A stretch of 64,000 nucleotides of DNA from JAJDXO01 sp965213765 (GCA_965213765.1 OZ243926.1:2294001-2358000); one strand, 5' to 3'. Shown: positions 53,217-62,394, counted from the stretch's first letter. Notes: a model not told the origin generated them from the letters alone. Translations and numbers: made by a program.

Positions 53217-54239
53217 TTAGGTTTGTTTGCCGGCCAGCAGGTCTTTGAACTCCGCGCCGATTTTCGCGATATTGTCCGCATACTCCTTGGCCTGGGCGGC
53301 ACTGCGGAGTCCGACGAATTCCCAAGGTGACTTGGTCTTCGCATAAGCTTCTTTGAAAGCCGGATCGGCAAACACCTTCTTCAGCGTCTCTTCAACTTTC
53401 GCGAAGCGGTCGGGATGTTTGGCAATCGCGGATTTCTTGATTCCAAACGCTCGCGAACCGGCAATCAGCGACGGCATATTGGTCTGGAAGTGCGCGTTCA
53501 TGGTTGGCGCATTGTCGCTCCGGCCCGGCAGCGGATTCGTGTGCGAGAACATCAGCACGACCTTAAAGGTCTTCGCGCGGTTTACGATGCCGCCCGACGG
53601 CAAGGCACCAAGATCCATCTCACCGGTGGCCACACCGGCGCGGGTATTCTTGCCGCCGGAAAGCGGGATCGGATTGAACTTTGCGCCGGAATGTTTGGCA
53701 AGCGCCAGTGCGCCGAGGGTGGCCGGGTGGGCCAAGCGGCTCACGCCGACATTCAGCGTGCGCTTCTTACCCTCGGCGATGATGTCGTCGACGGTCTTGA
53801 ACTTGCTGCGGCGGCTGACGAACAGAATGCCGGGGTCGCTGTCTACCTGAGCGAAATACTGGAAATCATTTAAATCAAAGGTCGGCTTCTTCACCACCCA
53901 ATTGAGCACTTCGGGGCCCATATTGCCGAATAGAAACTCGTACATGTCGTCCTTGGCCAGACCCATGTATTTTTCATAGCCGACGCGTCCGGCGGCGCCC
54001 GGGAAAAAGCTCGGCTCGAAGTTCGTGCCGATGTGGTTTTTCCAAACACCGGTGATGGAGCGCAGCAGACGATCCGCGCCGCCGCCTTCACGGGTCGGCA
54101 CATATACATTGATATTTCGGTCCGGATACCCCGCGGCAAATGCGCCGCTGAACGGCAGCGAAGAGGCCGCGGCCACACCGGCGGCGGCCATTGAGCCGCG
54201 AAGCATGTCGCGGCGCGTCAATTTCGGATCGAATTCCAT
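53217..54239 (-). CDS. tctC: TTT-family binding protein with twin-arginine signal
   Basis: A 340-residue TctC/Bug-type protein. The N-terminus has TRRDMLRGSMAAAG, a twin-arginine signal followed by a hydrophobic stretch and an AFAAG cleavage region near residue 35. It is therefore probably exported folded by Tat, unlike the Sec-type TctCs elsewhere in the window. Body motifs are PTREGGGADRLLRSI near residue 50, FPGAAGRVGYEKY and the later GKNTRAGVATGEMDLG. It is the first gene of tctC-tctB-tctA. Confidence 0.9.
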   Translation of the reverse strand: MEFDPKLTRRDMLRGSMAAAGVAAASSLPFSGAFAAGYPDRNINVYVPTREGGGADRLLRSITGVWKNHIGTNFEPSFFPGAAGRVGYEKYMGLAKDDMYEFLFGNMGPEVLNWVVKKPTFDLNDFQYFAQVDSDPGILFVSRRSKFKTVDDIIAEGKKRTLNVGVSRLAHPATLGALALAKHSGAKFNPIPLSGGKNTRAGVATGEMDLGALPSGGIVNRAKTFKVVLMFSHTNPLPGRSDNAPTMNAHFQTNMPSLIAGSRAFGIKKSAIAKHPDRFAKVEETLKKVFADPAFKEAYAKTKSPWEFVGLRSAAQAKEYADNIAKIGAEFKDLLAGKQT

Positions 54240-54465
54240 TCTTATTTCCTCCCTGGAAACCTGTGATAGCGATACTCGTTACTGATTAATGATCTTAACT
54301 TGGTTGGCGCATTTTGCGAGCCCATGATTCTGTGAGTGCTCAATCAGTTGTCCGGCGTGTAAATCCGATATCCGGTCCGGGAACCGGTGTGGACGGCGAT
54401 TGATATCGGGTTGCGGTTTTGACTTCGGAATTCTCAGTTTCATTTCCACGGCGGGATGAGCGGTA

Positions 54466-55395
54466 TCAGCCGGTATAGATGGGCCTCGGCTGGACCAAAA
54501 ACGTGTGCAAAATCTGGTAGGCCATGAGGTGGTTGATCTGCTGGAAACTGGCATGTGAAATGCCCGGCATCATCTTGAACTGCTTGTCCGGATTGGGCAG
54601 CAGATCGAAAAACTTCAACAGGTCCTCCATGGAGGCGATGCCGTCCCATTGGCCGCGCATGATCAGCGTCGGCATGGTTAGTTTCGCGGGATCAACCAAG
54701 GGTAAATTTTCGCACATGTCGACATAGGTGCCGTTGGGAATGGAGTCGTCCAATGCGCATATGGCCTCGGCAAATGCTTCAACGACTGCATCCTCCGCAC
54801 AGCCCGGATGATCACGACTGAATATGGAACGAACGAAGTCCAGGTTGATGGCGCGGCGGCGGTTGGCCTTGAACTCCGGCAGTTTTTTCCTGCGGTCTTC
54901 AAGCGTCGGGCTGCCTTCGCCGGTCCAGACCATCGCATCCAGCGCAAGCCTGCCCACATCATGCGGATTGCGCTCCGCAAACAGGGCTGCGCGCAAGGCC
55001 CCGGACGAAATGCCGTACATATCAACCTTGTCTGCGCCGCGTGACTGTTTGATGTAGTCCACCGCCGCTTTCAGATCGTCGGAGCCATTGGAAATATTGA
55101 AATGATCGTCGCGGTCCTTGTCGGAGCGGCCGTAGCCTTCCATGTCGACGCACCAGGTATCAAATCCCCGGAGGGCAAAATAGTTCATCGCCGAGGAATA
55201 GGGCCGTCCCTCGACGTGAAGATCAAAGGTCGGCTGCGAAGCCATCGACGAGCCGTGAACAAACACTAACGTCCGATCCGCATTGGCCGGCTCCTCAAGA
55301 TACTTTTCCCAAAGAAACAACCGGATATCACCCTTGTCGGTCCAATGCTCTTCGCCGGTTACATCTTCTTCCGGTCTCATCGAAGCCCCGTTCAT
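54466..55395 (-). CDS. Alpha/beta hydrolase
   Basis: A 309-residue alpha/beta hydrolase. The oxyanion loop VFVHGSSMASQ is near residues 45-55 and the nucleophile Ser130 is in YGISSG. The acid is likely in MRGQWDGIAS near residue 245 and the histidine in GISHASFQQ near residue 283. The start is MNGASMRPEED, but ATG 55380 is also possible. It lies 226 bp upstream of the third TTT operon on the same strand, so ester or lactone cleavage of the imported compound is plausible. Confidence 0.88.
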   Translation of the reverse strand: MNGASMRPEEDVTGEEHWTDKGDIRLFLWEKYLEEPANADRTLVFVHGSSMASQPTFDLHVEGRPYSSAMNYFALRGFDTWCVDMEGYGRSDKDRDDHFNISNGSDDLKAAVDYIKQSRGADKVDMYGISSGALRAALFAERNPHDVGRLALDAMVWTGEGSPTLEDRRKKLPEFKANRRRAINLDFVRSIFSRDHPGCAEDAVVEAFAEAICALDDSIPNGTYVDMCENLPLVDPAKLTMPTLIMRGQWDGIASMEDLLKFFDLLPNPDKQFKMMPGISHASFQQINHLMAYQILHTFLVQPRPIYTG

Positions 55396-55484
55396 GAATT
55401 TCCCGCTCGCCTATACTTTCCAACTTGATCAACCGTGCAGGCTAATTTGACCTCCGACAAGCAGTAAAAAAAACTTGTGACCGG

Positions 55485-56711
55485 CTAGGAGGCGAATGCC
55501 TCGTAATCTATTTCCTCGTTCAGATCGATGAACCGCCCCGCCGCCGGCATGGGATATTTTAGACCGGTCGCACAATTGAAAAGGACCGCTCTCTCGGATT
55601 TATCGATGCGGCCCGAAGCGAGTTCCTGCTTATACGCCGCGAGCGTGGCTGCGCCTTCCGGGCAAAGCAGAATGCCTTCCTCCTTGGCGCACTCTTCTTG
55701 GGCCCCTTGGATCAAATCGTCATCCACGGCCACGGCAAAGCCATCGCTTTCCCGCACGGCATTCAGAATTAGAAAGTCGCCGAGGGCGGCCGGAACGCGA
55801 ATGCCGGCTGCAATTGTATGCGCATCCTGCCAAGGTTCCGCATGATCTGATCCTTGCTCATATGCTTTGACAATAGGGGCGCAGCCGGAAGCCTGGACAG
55901 CTACCATGCGGGGGCGCTTGCGGCCAATCCACCCAATGGCTTCAAGCTCTTCAAAAGCTTTCCACATACCGATCAGGCCGGTTCCGCCGCCGGTTGGATA
56001 GAGGATAACGTCGGGCAGTTCCCAATCGAGCTGTTCGGCAAGTTCCAATCCCATGGTCTTTTTGCCTTCGATCCGGTACGGCTCCTTGAGGGTCGAGGTA
56101 TCGAACCAGTTCATTACCGATTTGCCTTCGCCGACAATGCGCCCGCAGTCGTTGATAAAGCCGTTCGCGAGAAACGTTTTGGCGCCCTGAAGAGCGATCT
56201 CGCGAATGTTCACCTCCGGCGTTTCCTCCGGGCAAAACACGAAAGTTTCTATCCCGGCCCGGGAGCAATAGGCGGCGAGAGCCGCGCCGGCGTTTCCGTT
56301 GGTTGGCATCGCCATTCGGGTGATGCCAAGCTCCTTCGCCATCGAAACGGCCAATGCCAGGCCACGAGCCTTGAACGATCCGGTGGGCAGCCTGCCCTCG
56401 TCCTTTATGAGAATCTCGCCGCCGCCGAACTTCGCCCGCAACCTCGGCGCCGCAAGAATCGGCGTCATGACTTCGCCCAGCCTGACGATATTTTCGGACT
56501 TCCTTACGGGCAGGAATTCGCGGTAGCGCCAAAACTCGGGGTCCCGGCCCCTTAAGCCCGACTTCTCCACCGCCCGGGCCAGGCCATCAAGGTCATATCG
56601 CACAAGTAGCGGCTTCCCGGTTTCGGACAGGCCTTGCACCGTGCCGGCCTCATACTTCTTTCCCGTCTCGCTGCACTCTAAATGCGTCACAAAAGTCGCT
56701 ACTTCCTGCAT
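55485..56711 (-). CDS. PLP-dependent threonine-synthase-like enzyme
   Basis: A 408-residue fold-type II PLP enzyme. The Schiff-base lysine is Lys114 (GSFKARG), and the phosphate loop TGGGTGLIGMWK lies near residue 235. The N-terminal segment resembles the small zinc-ribbon-like start of archaeal-type threonine and cysteate synthases, but most of its cysteines are lost (LECSETGKKY then GLSETGKPLLV). Threonine synthase is the default reading, but an amino-acid lyase or synthase for another beta/gamma-substituted substrate is possible because the gene stands among catabolic genes. Confidence 0.87.
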   Translation of the reverse strand: MQEVATFVTHLECSETGKKYEAGTVQGLSETGKPLLVRYDLDGLARAVEKSGLRGRDPEFWRYREFLPVRKSENIVRLGEVMTPILAAPRLRAKFGGGEILIKDEGRLPTGSFKARGLALAVSMAKELGITRMAMPTNGNAGAALAAYCSRAGIETFVFCPEETPEVNIREIALQGAKTFLANGFINDCGRIVGEGKSVMNWFDTSTLKEPYRIEGKKTMGLELAEQLDWELPDVILYPTGGGTGLIGMWKAFEELEAIGWIGRKRPRMVAVQASGCAPIVKAYEQGSDHAEPWQDAHTIAAGIRVPAALGDFLILNAVRESDGFAVAVDDDLIQGAQEECAKEEGILLCPEGAATLAAYKQELASGRIDKSERAVLFNCATGLKYPMPAAGRFIDLNEEIDYEAFAS

Positions 56712-57025
56712 CTGAATTCCAACTTGCAACAAGGTTGACTGCCTCGCGGGTGGCAGCGGACACGATATAAAAGTCTAAGGTGTCCTGTTCCTGCTCAAAG
56801 ACAGCTTACAATTTTGTCTGTTTGCAGAGGTCCGCAATCGGCTGAAACCGTTGAACAAGGGCTTATTGTTTCGTTTGACCGGCGCGGACGGAAACCTGCC
56901 GGGGCCGGTCACCCATGCAGCGGACATCCGGGACCGCGGCGGTGGCTGCTCAGGCGGCAAACTTCGTGACGCAATGGCCTCAATCGACGGCCCGGCAATC
57001 CGGATCGTGATGCGCCCGGCCGGCG
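56712..57025. other. Intergenic stretch, no feature recognised
   Basis: 314 bp between the threonine-synthase-like start and the Alpha-E stop. I see no gene, strong hairpin or repeat. It must contain the promoter for the PLP enzyme. GC content rises sharply toward 57 kb. Confidence 0.4.
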
Positions 57026-58081
57026 TCACCGCCCGTCTTCGCCGTCTTCGGGCCCGTAGCTGAAATAGGCCGCGTCGATATCGTCGTGGAGCCGGCGGCA
57101 GGACTCGCCGATGCCGCGCAGCGTGGCGCGGATTGCCTCTTCGTCCGCCGGATCGCGGTTCGGCCAGTCGTAGTCGATCGCCGCCGCCAGCCGGCCGGCC
57201 CGGCGCCCGGCCTCGGCGATCAGCGGGCGGCCGGCGGAAACAGCGTCGAGCGCCGCGCAGACCTGCGCCAGGGCGTAGCGGATCGAGCGCGACGCCAGCG
57301 GGTCGGCAACCAGGAAATCCACCACGGCGGCGGGGTCGTAGTGCAGCGAATGGAGCCGGCCATAGGCCTCCCGCGCCGCGCAGATACGCAGCAGCGAGAG
57401 CCAGTCCGGATCGGCCGCCGGATCGGCGTCCGCGGCAGCACCCGCCCCCGAATCGGACGTTTCCGGTTCGGACGTTTCCGCGCCGGAAACCGGTCCGCCG
57501 GCCGGATAGACGGCGAGCTGCGCTTCGAGCAGCGCGGAGAACAGCTGCGCCCGCTCCACGAACCGGCCGAGCTGCAGGAAATGCCAGCCGTCGTCGCGGT
57601 ACATATTGCTCTCGGCGATACCGAAAAAGGTGCGCACCGCATCCTCGGTGCGGCGGTAGAAATCGCCCGGCCGGTCCCGCCAGATATCCGTAATGCCGAG
57701 GTCGCGCAGGTCGAAAAAGGCGAGGTTCAGGCAGGACCACAAATCCTCGTCGACCACATTGCGCACCTGGCGGGCGTTTTCGCGCGCGTTGGCGAGGCTG
57801 CTGCGGATCGAATTGGGATTGCCGGCATCGAAGGTCAGGTCGTCGGCCAGGGTGAAGGCGTCGACCAGCATGAACCCCTCGTCGCCCAGATTCGAGCTGA
57901 GTTCGCCGCCGGCCGGTACGCTCCCCAGCCCGCCGTAGAGCCGCCGCCAGCTCTTGTCGATTTCGTCGACCGGCCGGTCCTTCATGGTCTCGAACTGATC
58001 GGCGATCAGCCGGCAGACGTGCTGCGCCCGCTCGAGATAACGGCCGATCCAGTACAGTCCAAGGGCGCTGCGTGACAGCAT
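57026..58081 (-). CDS. Alpha-E (DUF403) domain protein
   Basis: A 351-residue, mostly helical protein. It begins MLSRSALGLYWIGRYLERAQHVCRLI, the classic start of the Alpha-E family, and contains SNMYRDDGWHFLQLGRFVERAQ near residue 165. A low-complexity acidic and alanine-rich insert lies near residues 195-225 (SEPETSDSGAGAAADADP). Alpha-E proteins occur with permuted ATP-grasp ligases in a predicted peptide-synthesis or protein-modification system. The start lies 4 bp after the ATP-grasp stop. Confidence 0.9.
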   Translation of the reverse strand: MLSRSALGLYWIGRYLERAQHVCRLIADQFETMKDRPVDEIDKSWRRLYGGLGSVPAGGELSSNLGDEGFMLVDAFTLADDLTFDAGNPNSIRSSLANARENARQVRNVVDEDLWSCLNLAFFDLRDLGITDIWRDRPGDFYRRTEDAVRTFFGIAESNMYRDDGWHFLQLGRFVERAQLFSALLEAQLAVYPAGGPVSGAETSEPETSDSGAGAAADADPAADPDWLSLLRICAAREAYGRLHSLHYDPAAVVDFLVADPLASRSIRYALAQVCAALDAVSAGRPLIAEAGRRAGRLAAAIDYDWPNRDPADEEAIRATLRGIGESCRRLHDDIDAAYFSYGPEDGEDGR

Positions 58082-58085
58082 GGCG

Positions 58086-59567
58086 CTAGCCGGAAAGCAC
58101 CCAGAGGTCCTTGCCGCCGCCGCCCTGGCTCGAATTGACGACGAGCGAGCCGGGGGTGAGCGCGACCCGGCAGAAGGCGCCGGGGACCAGGCGGGTCTCC
58201 TGCCCGCGCAGGACGAAGGGGCGCAGGTCGACATGGCGCGGCGCCGCGCCGTCTTCGGTCAGGCACGGCGCGCGGGACAGGTCGAGGGTCGGCTGGGAAA
58301 TGTAGTTTTCCGGGGCGGCGCGGATCTTTTCGGCGAAGTCGGCGCGCTCCTCCGCGGTCGCGTGCGGCCCGACCAGCATGCCGTAGCCGCCCGAGCCGCC
58401 GACCTCCTTGACCACCAGCTTGTCCAGATTGTCGAGCGTGTATTCCAGCCCGTCCGGATCGCGGCACAGACGGGTCTCCACATTGGCGAGCAGCGGCTCC
58501 TCGTTGAGGAAATAGCGGATGATGTCCGGAACGTAGGCATAGACGCTCTTGTCGTCGGCCACCCCGGTGCCGGGCGCGTTGACGATGGCGACGTTGCCAA
58601 GCCGGTAGGCATCGAACAGGCCGGGCGTGCCGAGCACCGAATCGGACCGGAAGGTCAGGGGATCGAGGAAATCGTCGTCGATCCGCCGGTAGATCACGTC
58701 GACGCGGCGCAGCCCGCCGGTCGTGCGCATGTAGACGAAGCCGTCGCGGGCGACCAGGTCGGCACCCTGCACCAGTTCCACGCCCATCTCGCGGGCCAGG
58801 AACATGTGCTCGTAGAAGGCCGAGTTGTAGACCCCCGGCGTCAGCAGGACGATGGTCGGGTCGGGGCCGCCGTGCGGCGACAGTTCGGCCAGCGTCCGGC
58901 GGAGCAGCCGGCCGTAATGCTCGATCCCGCGCACCCGGTGGCGGCGGAACGCGTCGCGCAGGCTCGTCTTGACCGCCGCGCGGTTGGCCAGCATGTAGGA
59001 TATGCCCGACGGCACCCGCAGATTGTCTTCCAGAACCAGGAAGCCGTCATGGGTTCGCACCAGGTCGGTGCCGCACACCGAGACATAGGCGCAGTGGGGC
59101 ACATCGACGCCGCACATGGCGTTGCGGAACTGCGGGCAGCCGCGCACCAGGTCGGCCGGGATGACGCCGTCGGCGATGACCCGGCCGGGGCCGTAGATAT
59201 CGGCCAGGAACAGGTTGAGCGCATTGAGACGCTGGCGCAGGCCCCGTTCGAGAAAATCCCACTGTTCGGCGGCGATGATCCGCGGCACGATATCGATCGG
59301 GATGATGCGCTCCTGCGCGCCTTCCTCGCCGTAGACCGAAAAGGTGATGCCTTCGTGCAGGAAGGACCGCTCCGCGCGCTCCTGCATGGTTGCGAGCGCG
59401 TCGCGCGGCGTCTCGCCGAGGGCGGCCCACAATTCGCGGCAATGGGCGTGCGGCGCGCCGTCGGCGTCGAACATCTCGTCGTAGAACACCGGATCGGTCT
59501 CGTAGCCGGCGAAAAGGCTGCCTTCTTCCGGCGGCGGCGCGCCGCCCTCCGGCCATTCGCCCGGCAT
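58086..59567 (-). CDS. Circularly permuted ATP-grasp protein (DUF404/DUF407)
   Basis: A 493-residue protein of the permuted ATP-grasp amidoligase family. Recognisable parts are FYDEMFDADGAPHAHCRELW near residue 28, LNLFLADIYGPGRVIADGVIP near residue 115, THDGFLVLEDNLRVPSG near residue 170, and the C-terminal LVVKEVGGSGGYGMLVGP then GSLVVNSSQGGGGKDLWVL. It probably ligates amino groups to carboxylates using ATP. ATG 59567 gives a normal N-terminus; residues further upstream are not family-like. It forms an operon with the Alpha-E gene. The transglutaminase often found with them is absent. Confidence 0.92.
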   Translation of the reverse strand: MPGEWPEGGAPPPEEGSLFAGYETDPVFYDEMFDADGAPHAHCRELWAALGETPRDALATMQERAERSFLHEGITFSVYGEEGAQERIIPIDIVPRIIAAEQWDFLERGLRQRLNALNLFLADIYGPGRVIADGVIPADLVRGCPQFRNAMCGVDVPHCAYVSVCGTDLVRTHDGFLVLEDNLRVPSGISYMLANRAAVKTSLRDAFRRHRVRGIEHYGRLLRRTLAELSPHGGPDPTIVLLTPGVYNSAFYEHMFLAREMGVELVQGADLVARDGFVYMRTTGGLRRVDVIYRRIDDDFLDPLTFRSDSVLGTPGLFDAYRLGNVAIVNAPGTGVADDKSVYAYVPDIIRYFLNEEPLLANVETRLCRDPDGLEYTLDNLDKLVVKEVGGSGGYGMLVGPHATAEERADFAEKIRAAPENYISQPTLDLSRAPCLTEDGAAPRHVDLRPFVLRGQETRLVPGAFCRVALTPGSLVVNSSQGGGGKDLWVLSG

Positions 59568-59605
59568 CCGCCCCGCCTCGCCTCCCGTCTGTCCGTTTCC
59601 CGCCA

Positions 59606-59875
59606 CTACAACAGCATGACAGGGGCGAAGATCAGCCCGCCCTGGGCGATCATCGCGCCGGACATCCATTCCGAAAGGCCAGCCCCGGGCTTCGCGATAT
59701 GAGCTTCGGCCGTGGGCCCCAGGGCCTTGATGCGGGTCTTGATGCGGGCTTGGGCCCCGGCCGCGAGGTTGCCGTTGAGCGGCGCGGCATGCTCTCCGGC
59801 CAGCGTCCCGGTAATGCCGGTCTCCGGCAGGCGCTTGACGAAGCAGCGGGTATCGAACGCGATAGCTTCGGTCAT
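59606..59875 (-). CDS. DUF1640-like small coiled-coil/membrane-anchor protein, shortened
   Basis: An 89-residue protein. It starts MTEAIAFDTRCFVKRLPETG and includes EHAAPLNGNLA. It ends in a hydrophobic segment with EWMSGAMIAQGGLIFAPVMLL-type sequence (residues 69-89). This is the layout of DUF1640 proteins, which have a long coiled coil between head and tail. Here the coiled coil is short and contains prolines and glycines, so the gene may be degenerate. The frame continues upstream through unrelated ABC-transporter debris, which is not part of it. Confidence 0.65.
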   Translation of the reverse strand: MTEAIAFDTRCFVKRLPETGITGTLAGEHAAPLNGNLAAGAQARIKTRIKALGPTAEAHIAKPGAGLSEWMSGAMIAQGGLIFAPVMLL

Positions 59876-60087
59876 GGCCGAATCATAGGAAGCCCCGCGG
59901 CGCAGGACAACCCTTATCGGACCGGGCGTTATCGAACCGGGGCGGGGCATAGCGCGCGCGAACCGGGCCAGTCCGGCCGCCGGCGCATGTTCCCGCGCTT
60001 CGGGAAACCCGATGCCCTCTCCCCGGACTTCGTCCGCTTCGCAATCATTTGCGATGCGGTGCGTTAGTGTGAACAAACCCGAGCCGG

Positions 60088-60318
60088 CTAGCCTGCGGCA
60101 CGGAGATAGCGGTTCATCCGCCGTTCGCCGAGGCGGAAGGCTCCGGTGACGGCCAGCGCCAGGATCAGGTACAGCGCGGCGGCGTAGAGATAGACCGTGT
60201 CGTCGTAGCCGCGCGAGAAAACGGAGCGGGTTTCGCCCATCAGGTCGTAAACCGTGATCGTACTGACCAGTGCGCTGCCCTTGAGCAAGAGGATGACCTC
60301 GTTGCCATAGGCCGGCCA
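60088..60318 (-). pseudogene. Polar amino-acid ABC transporter permease, C-terminal fragment
   Basis: The frame reads WPAYGNEVILLLKGSALVST, then ITVYDLMGETRSVFSRGYDD and ends ERRMNRYLRAAG. This is the last ~75 residues of a HisM/ArtM-type permease. Everything before the conserved EAA-loop region is missing. The 5' end joins directly to a fragment of the ATPase gene, so the two were fused by a deletion. Confidence 0.8.
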
Positions 60319-60415
60319 GCGTCACACCCCTCAGGACCGCGACGTCGCCGAAGCGCTTGTGAATGTCCTCGGCGATCAGTGCCGGGCCGGCTGCCGCTGC
60401 GGGATGTCCTGGCAT
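60314..60415 (-). pseudogene. Polar amino-acid ABC transporter ATPase, N-terminal fragment
   Basis: About 34 residues, including PALIAEDIHKRFGDVAVLRGVTLA, match the first strand of GlnQ/HisP-type ATPases. The Walker A motif that should follow is gone. The reading passes directly into permease sequence across a shared CTGGCC, consistent with a deletion at a short homology. A separate C-terminal ATPase fragment lies at 62640-62838. Confidence 0.75.
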
Positions 60416-61025
60416 CCATCCATCCTCTAAAAGGGGGGCGGGCCGTCAAGGTCCGATTCCGCCGGGCGGGGAAACGAACGATGCGCGCCGTCGTCCGCGA
60501 ACGCCCGGGCGAGGAAATTTCCGGCACGGCGATCCGCGACGTCGCCCTGGACGCCGTGGTGCCGGAGGACCGCAGCCGCCTGCGCGCGCTGCAACTCCTC
60601 AAGCCGGGGCCTCAGGAACAACTCCGAGGTGGAGCCCCCGCAGGCGATGGTCAACCGGGGGTCCCCGGCGCGATCCGAGGCCACGACCCCGGCCGCCGCG
60701 ATGCGCGCCAGGCCGACGGAGATGCCGTGGCGGCAGGCCTCCCCCGCCGGCAGTTCGGCGAGACGCCTTCCGAGACCCGGGCTCGGGAGAACGGCGGCCC
60801 GCGACATGGGGGCGCCGCCTGAACCCGAGAGGGAAGCGCCGCGCCATCGGCGCCTGAACATCCAATTCGTTTTCCGGACAATAATGCCAAAAAAGGCTGA
60901 TTTTACGGCCTTTTTGCCTTCGGACAGGCGGCAAATCCCTTTCGTGTTCCGGTCTAACGCCGAGCCTTCCAAATACCGGACAATCACGTTGTAAGATTGG
61001 TTTGTCTTCGCGACAAGGAAACTCA
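60416..61025. other. Intergenic stretch upstream of the radical SAM gene
   Basis: 610 bp with open frames on both strands (minus 60427-61026, plus 60379-60822), none with a recognisable domain. The right end (60880-61025) is AT-richer and holds the likely promoter of the radical SAM gene, with an AAGGAAA ribosome-binding site just before its start. The left part is GC-rich and may be decayed coding DNA. Confidence 0.4.
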
Positions 61026-62153
61026 ATGAGCAATCATCGAGTCGGCGGCAGGCCCGCTCTCAAGACCTCGCACCGCGCCATTCTCGATTTATTGGACGGC
61101 GACCGGGGCTATCTCGAACGATGGCTGCGTCTGAGAGAACTGACTCGGGAGATCAGAACCTCCGAGTACCAGATCACCAACGCATGCAATCTCCGCTGCA
61201 AGGGATGTTGGTTCTTCGAGTACGATTTCGACCAACGCACCAGAGATGTTAAGGATCTCTCTTCGCTAAATACCTTCTTGAAGAATGAGCGCGACCGCGG
61301 TGTCAATACCGCCCTCGTCATCGGCGGTGAACCCACCTTGGTCCCGAATCGAATCGCTGCGTTTGTCGACCACATGGACTATGTCACCGTTGCGACCAAT
61401 GGCCTCAAGAAGTTTCCGACGCAAGGATTTGAGAATGTGGCCTTGCTGGTCGCCCTGTTCGGAGGCAGTCGCCTGGATGACGAGTTGCGCGCCATAAGAC
61501 CTGGTGGAACACGATTTACCGGCTTGCTCGGCGAATCTCTCAAGAACTACCGCCACGACTCTCGCGCGTTCTTTCTGTTCGCGATTACGGAAGACGGTAT
61601 CGATCAAATAGAAGAGACGGTGAAGCGAATCGGCGACAACGGGAATCGCCTGCACTTCAGCTTCTACAGCAAATATGACGGCAACGATCCCCTGAGGGTC
61701 GAGGACGGCAAGAAACTGCTCGATACTGCGCTCGCTGTGAAGCAACTGCATCCCGATACGGTCGCCAGTCACCCTTACTATATCGAGACCATGATCACGG
61801 GCCGGGCGCACTGGGCCAAGTTCGGCTATCAGGTCTGCCCGAGCATCAGTGTCGATCATCCCGACCATGCCGAGCGGCTTGCGAACGGAAACCCTGTGTT
61901 GCCCGGCTTCAATACCTGGGCTGCGGACCTGAAGACGGTCAATTTCTGCTGCACATCCGGCCACTGCGAAGGCTGCCGCGACAGCCAGGCCGTTTTCAGT
62001 TGGCTGCTGACGAACGTGCACAAGTTTCGGGGAAACAGCCATCTTCTAAAGACGTGGATCGAGATATCCGAGAGCTTCTGGAGCCAGTACATATGGGTGG
62101 CCGCCGCCGCAACCGGGACGATTGGCAACTTTCAGGTCCGGGTTGCAAATTGA
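61026..62153 (+). CDS. Radical SAM protein with extra C-terminal cysteines
   Basis: A 375-residue radical SAM enzyme. The cluster motif is C54-x3-C58-x2-C61 (CNLRCKGC). The SAM-binding GGEP is at residues 100-103 and a beta-strand TVATNG near 121. Further cysteines at 271, 308, 309, 314 and 317 suggest an auxiliary iron-sulfur cluster in a SPASM-like tail. I do not recognise a characterised subfamily. There is no adjacent peptide precursor or partner enzyme; it is flanked by pseudogene fragments on both sides. Codon use is less GC-rich than in the left neighbours, so recent acquisition is possible. Confidence 0.9.
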   Translation: MSNHRVGGRPALKTSHRAILDLLDGDRGYLERWLRLRELTREIRTSEYQITNACNLRCKGCWFFEYDFDQRTRDVKDLSSLNTFLKNERDRGVNTALVIGGEPTLVPNRIAAFVDHMDYVTVATNGLKKFPTQGFENVALLVALFGGSRLDDELRAIRPGGTRFTGLLGESLKNYRHDSRAFFLFAITEDGIDQIEETVKRIGDNGNRLHFSFYSKYDGNDPLRVEDGKKLLDTALAVKQLHPDTVASHPYYIETMITGRAHWAKFGYQVCPSISVDHPDHAERLANGNPVLPGFNTWAADLKTVNFCCTSGHCEGCRDSQAVFSWLLTNVHKFRGNSHLLKTWIEISESFWSQYIWVAAAATGTIGNFQVRVAN

Positions 62154-62394
62154 TTAATGAGCCGCAACGGGCATCTTCGGTTAACGCATGTTCCGGTGCC
62201 GGCGGAGAGTTCGGTGTTGACGCCGCTATCCCTGAACGAGCTGTCTAACCTGTCGTTTTCAGACCTGGGCTGCATCCAAGCCGAGGCAGGCGCACTCAGG
62301 TTACCGAATGACAAGTCGGTTGCCGTACTCCGTTACCTCGATGTGATCGATGGTTTCACAAATCCGGGACTGACGGTACTCGTTCATGCCAAGC
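62154..62394. other. Decayed stretch between radical SAM gene and hydrolase tail
   Basis: The plus frame from 62157 is open to 62507 but matches no family I know. Its later part (LPNDKSVAVLRYLDVIDGF) could be the body of the hydrolase whose tail follows in another frame. Confidence 0.35.

Noticed and set aside
56775..57740. 321-residue Arg-rich minus-strand frame
   Set aside because: A shifted frame of the Alpha-E gene and its downstream gap, with no domain features.
59876..60415. Reading 59606-60415 as one 269-residue protein
   Set aside because: It strings together an ATPase fragment, an out-of-frame permease fragment and the DUF1640-like protein. The true permease remnant is in another frame, and the DUF1640 start is at 59875.
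60427..61026. 199-residue minus-strand frame before the radical SAM gene
   Set aside because: No recognisable domain, no ribosome-binding site at its start, and opposite frames are equally open because of high GC. Left as possible decayed coding DNA.
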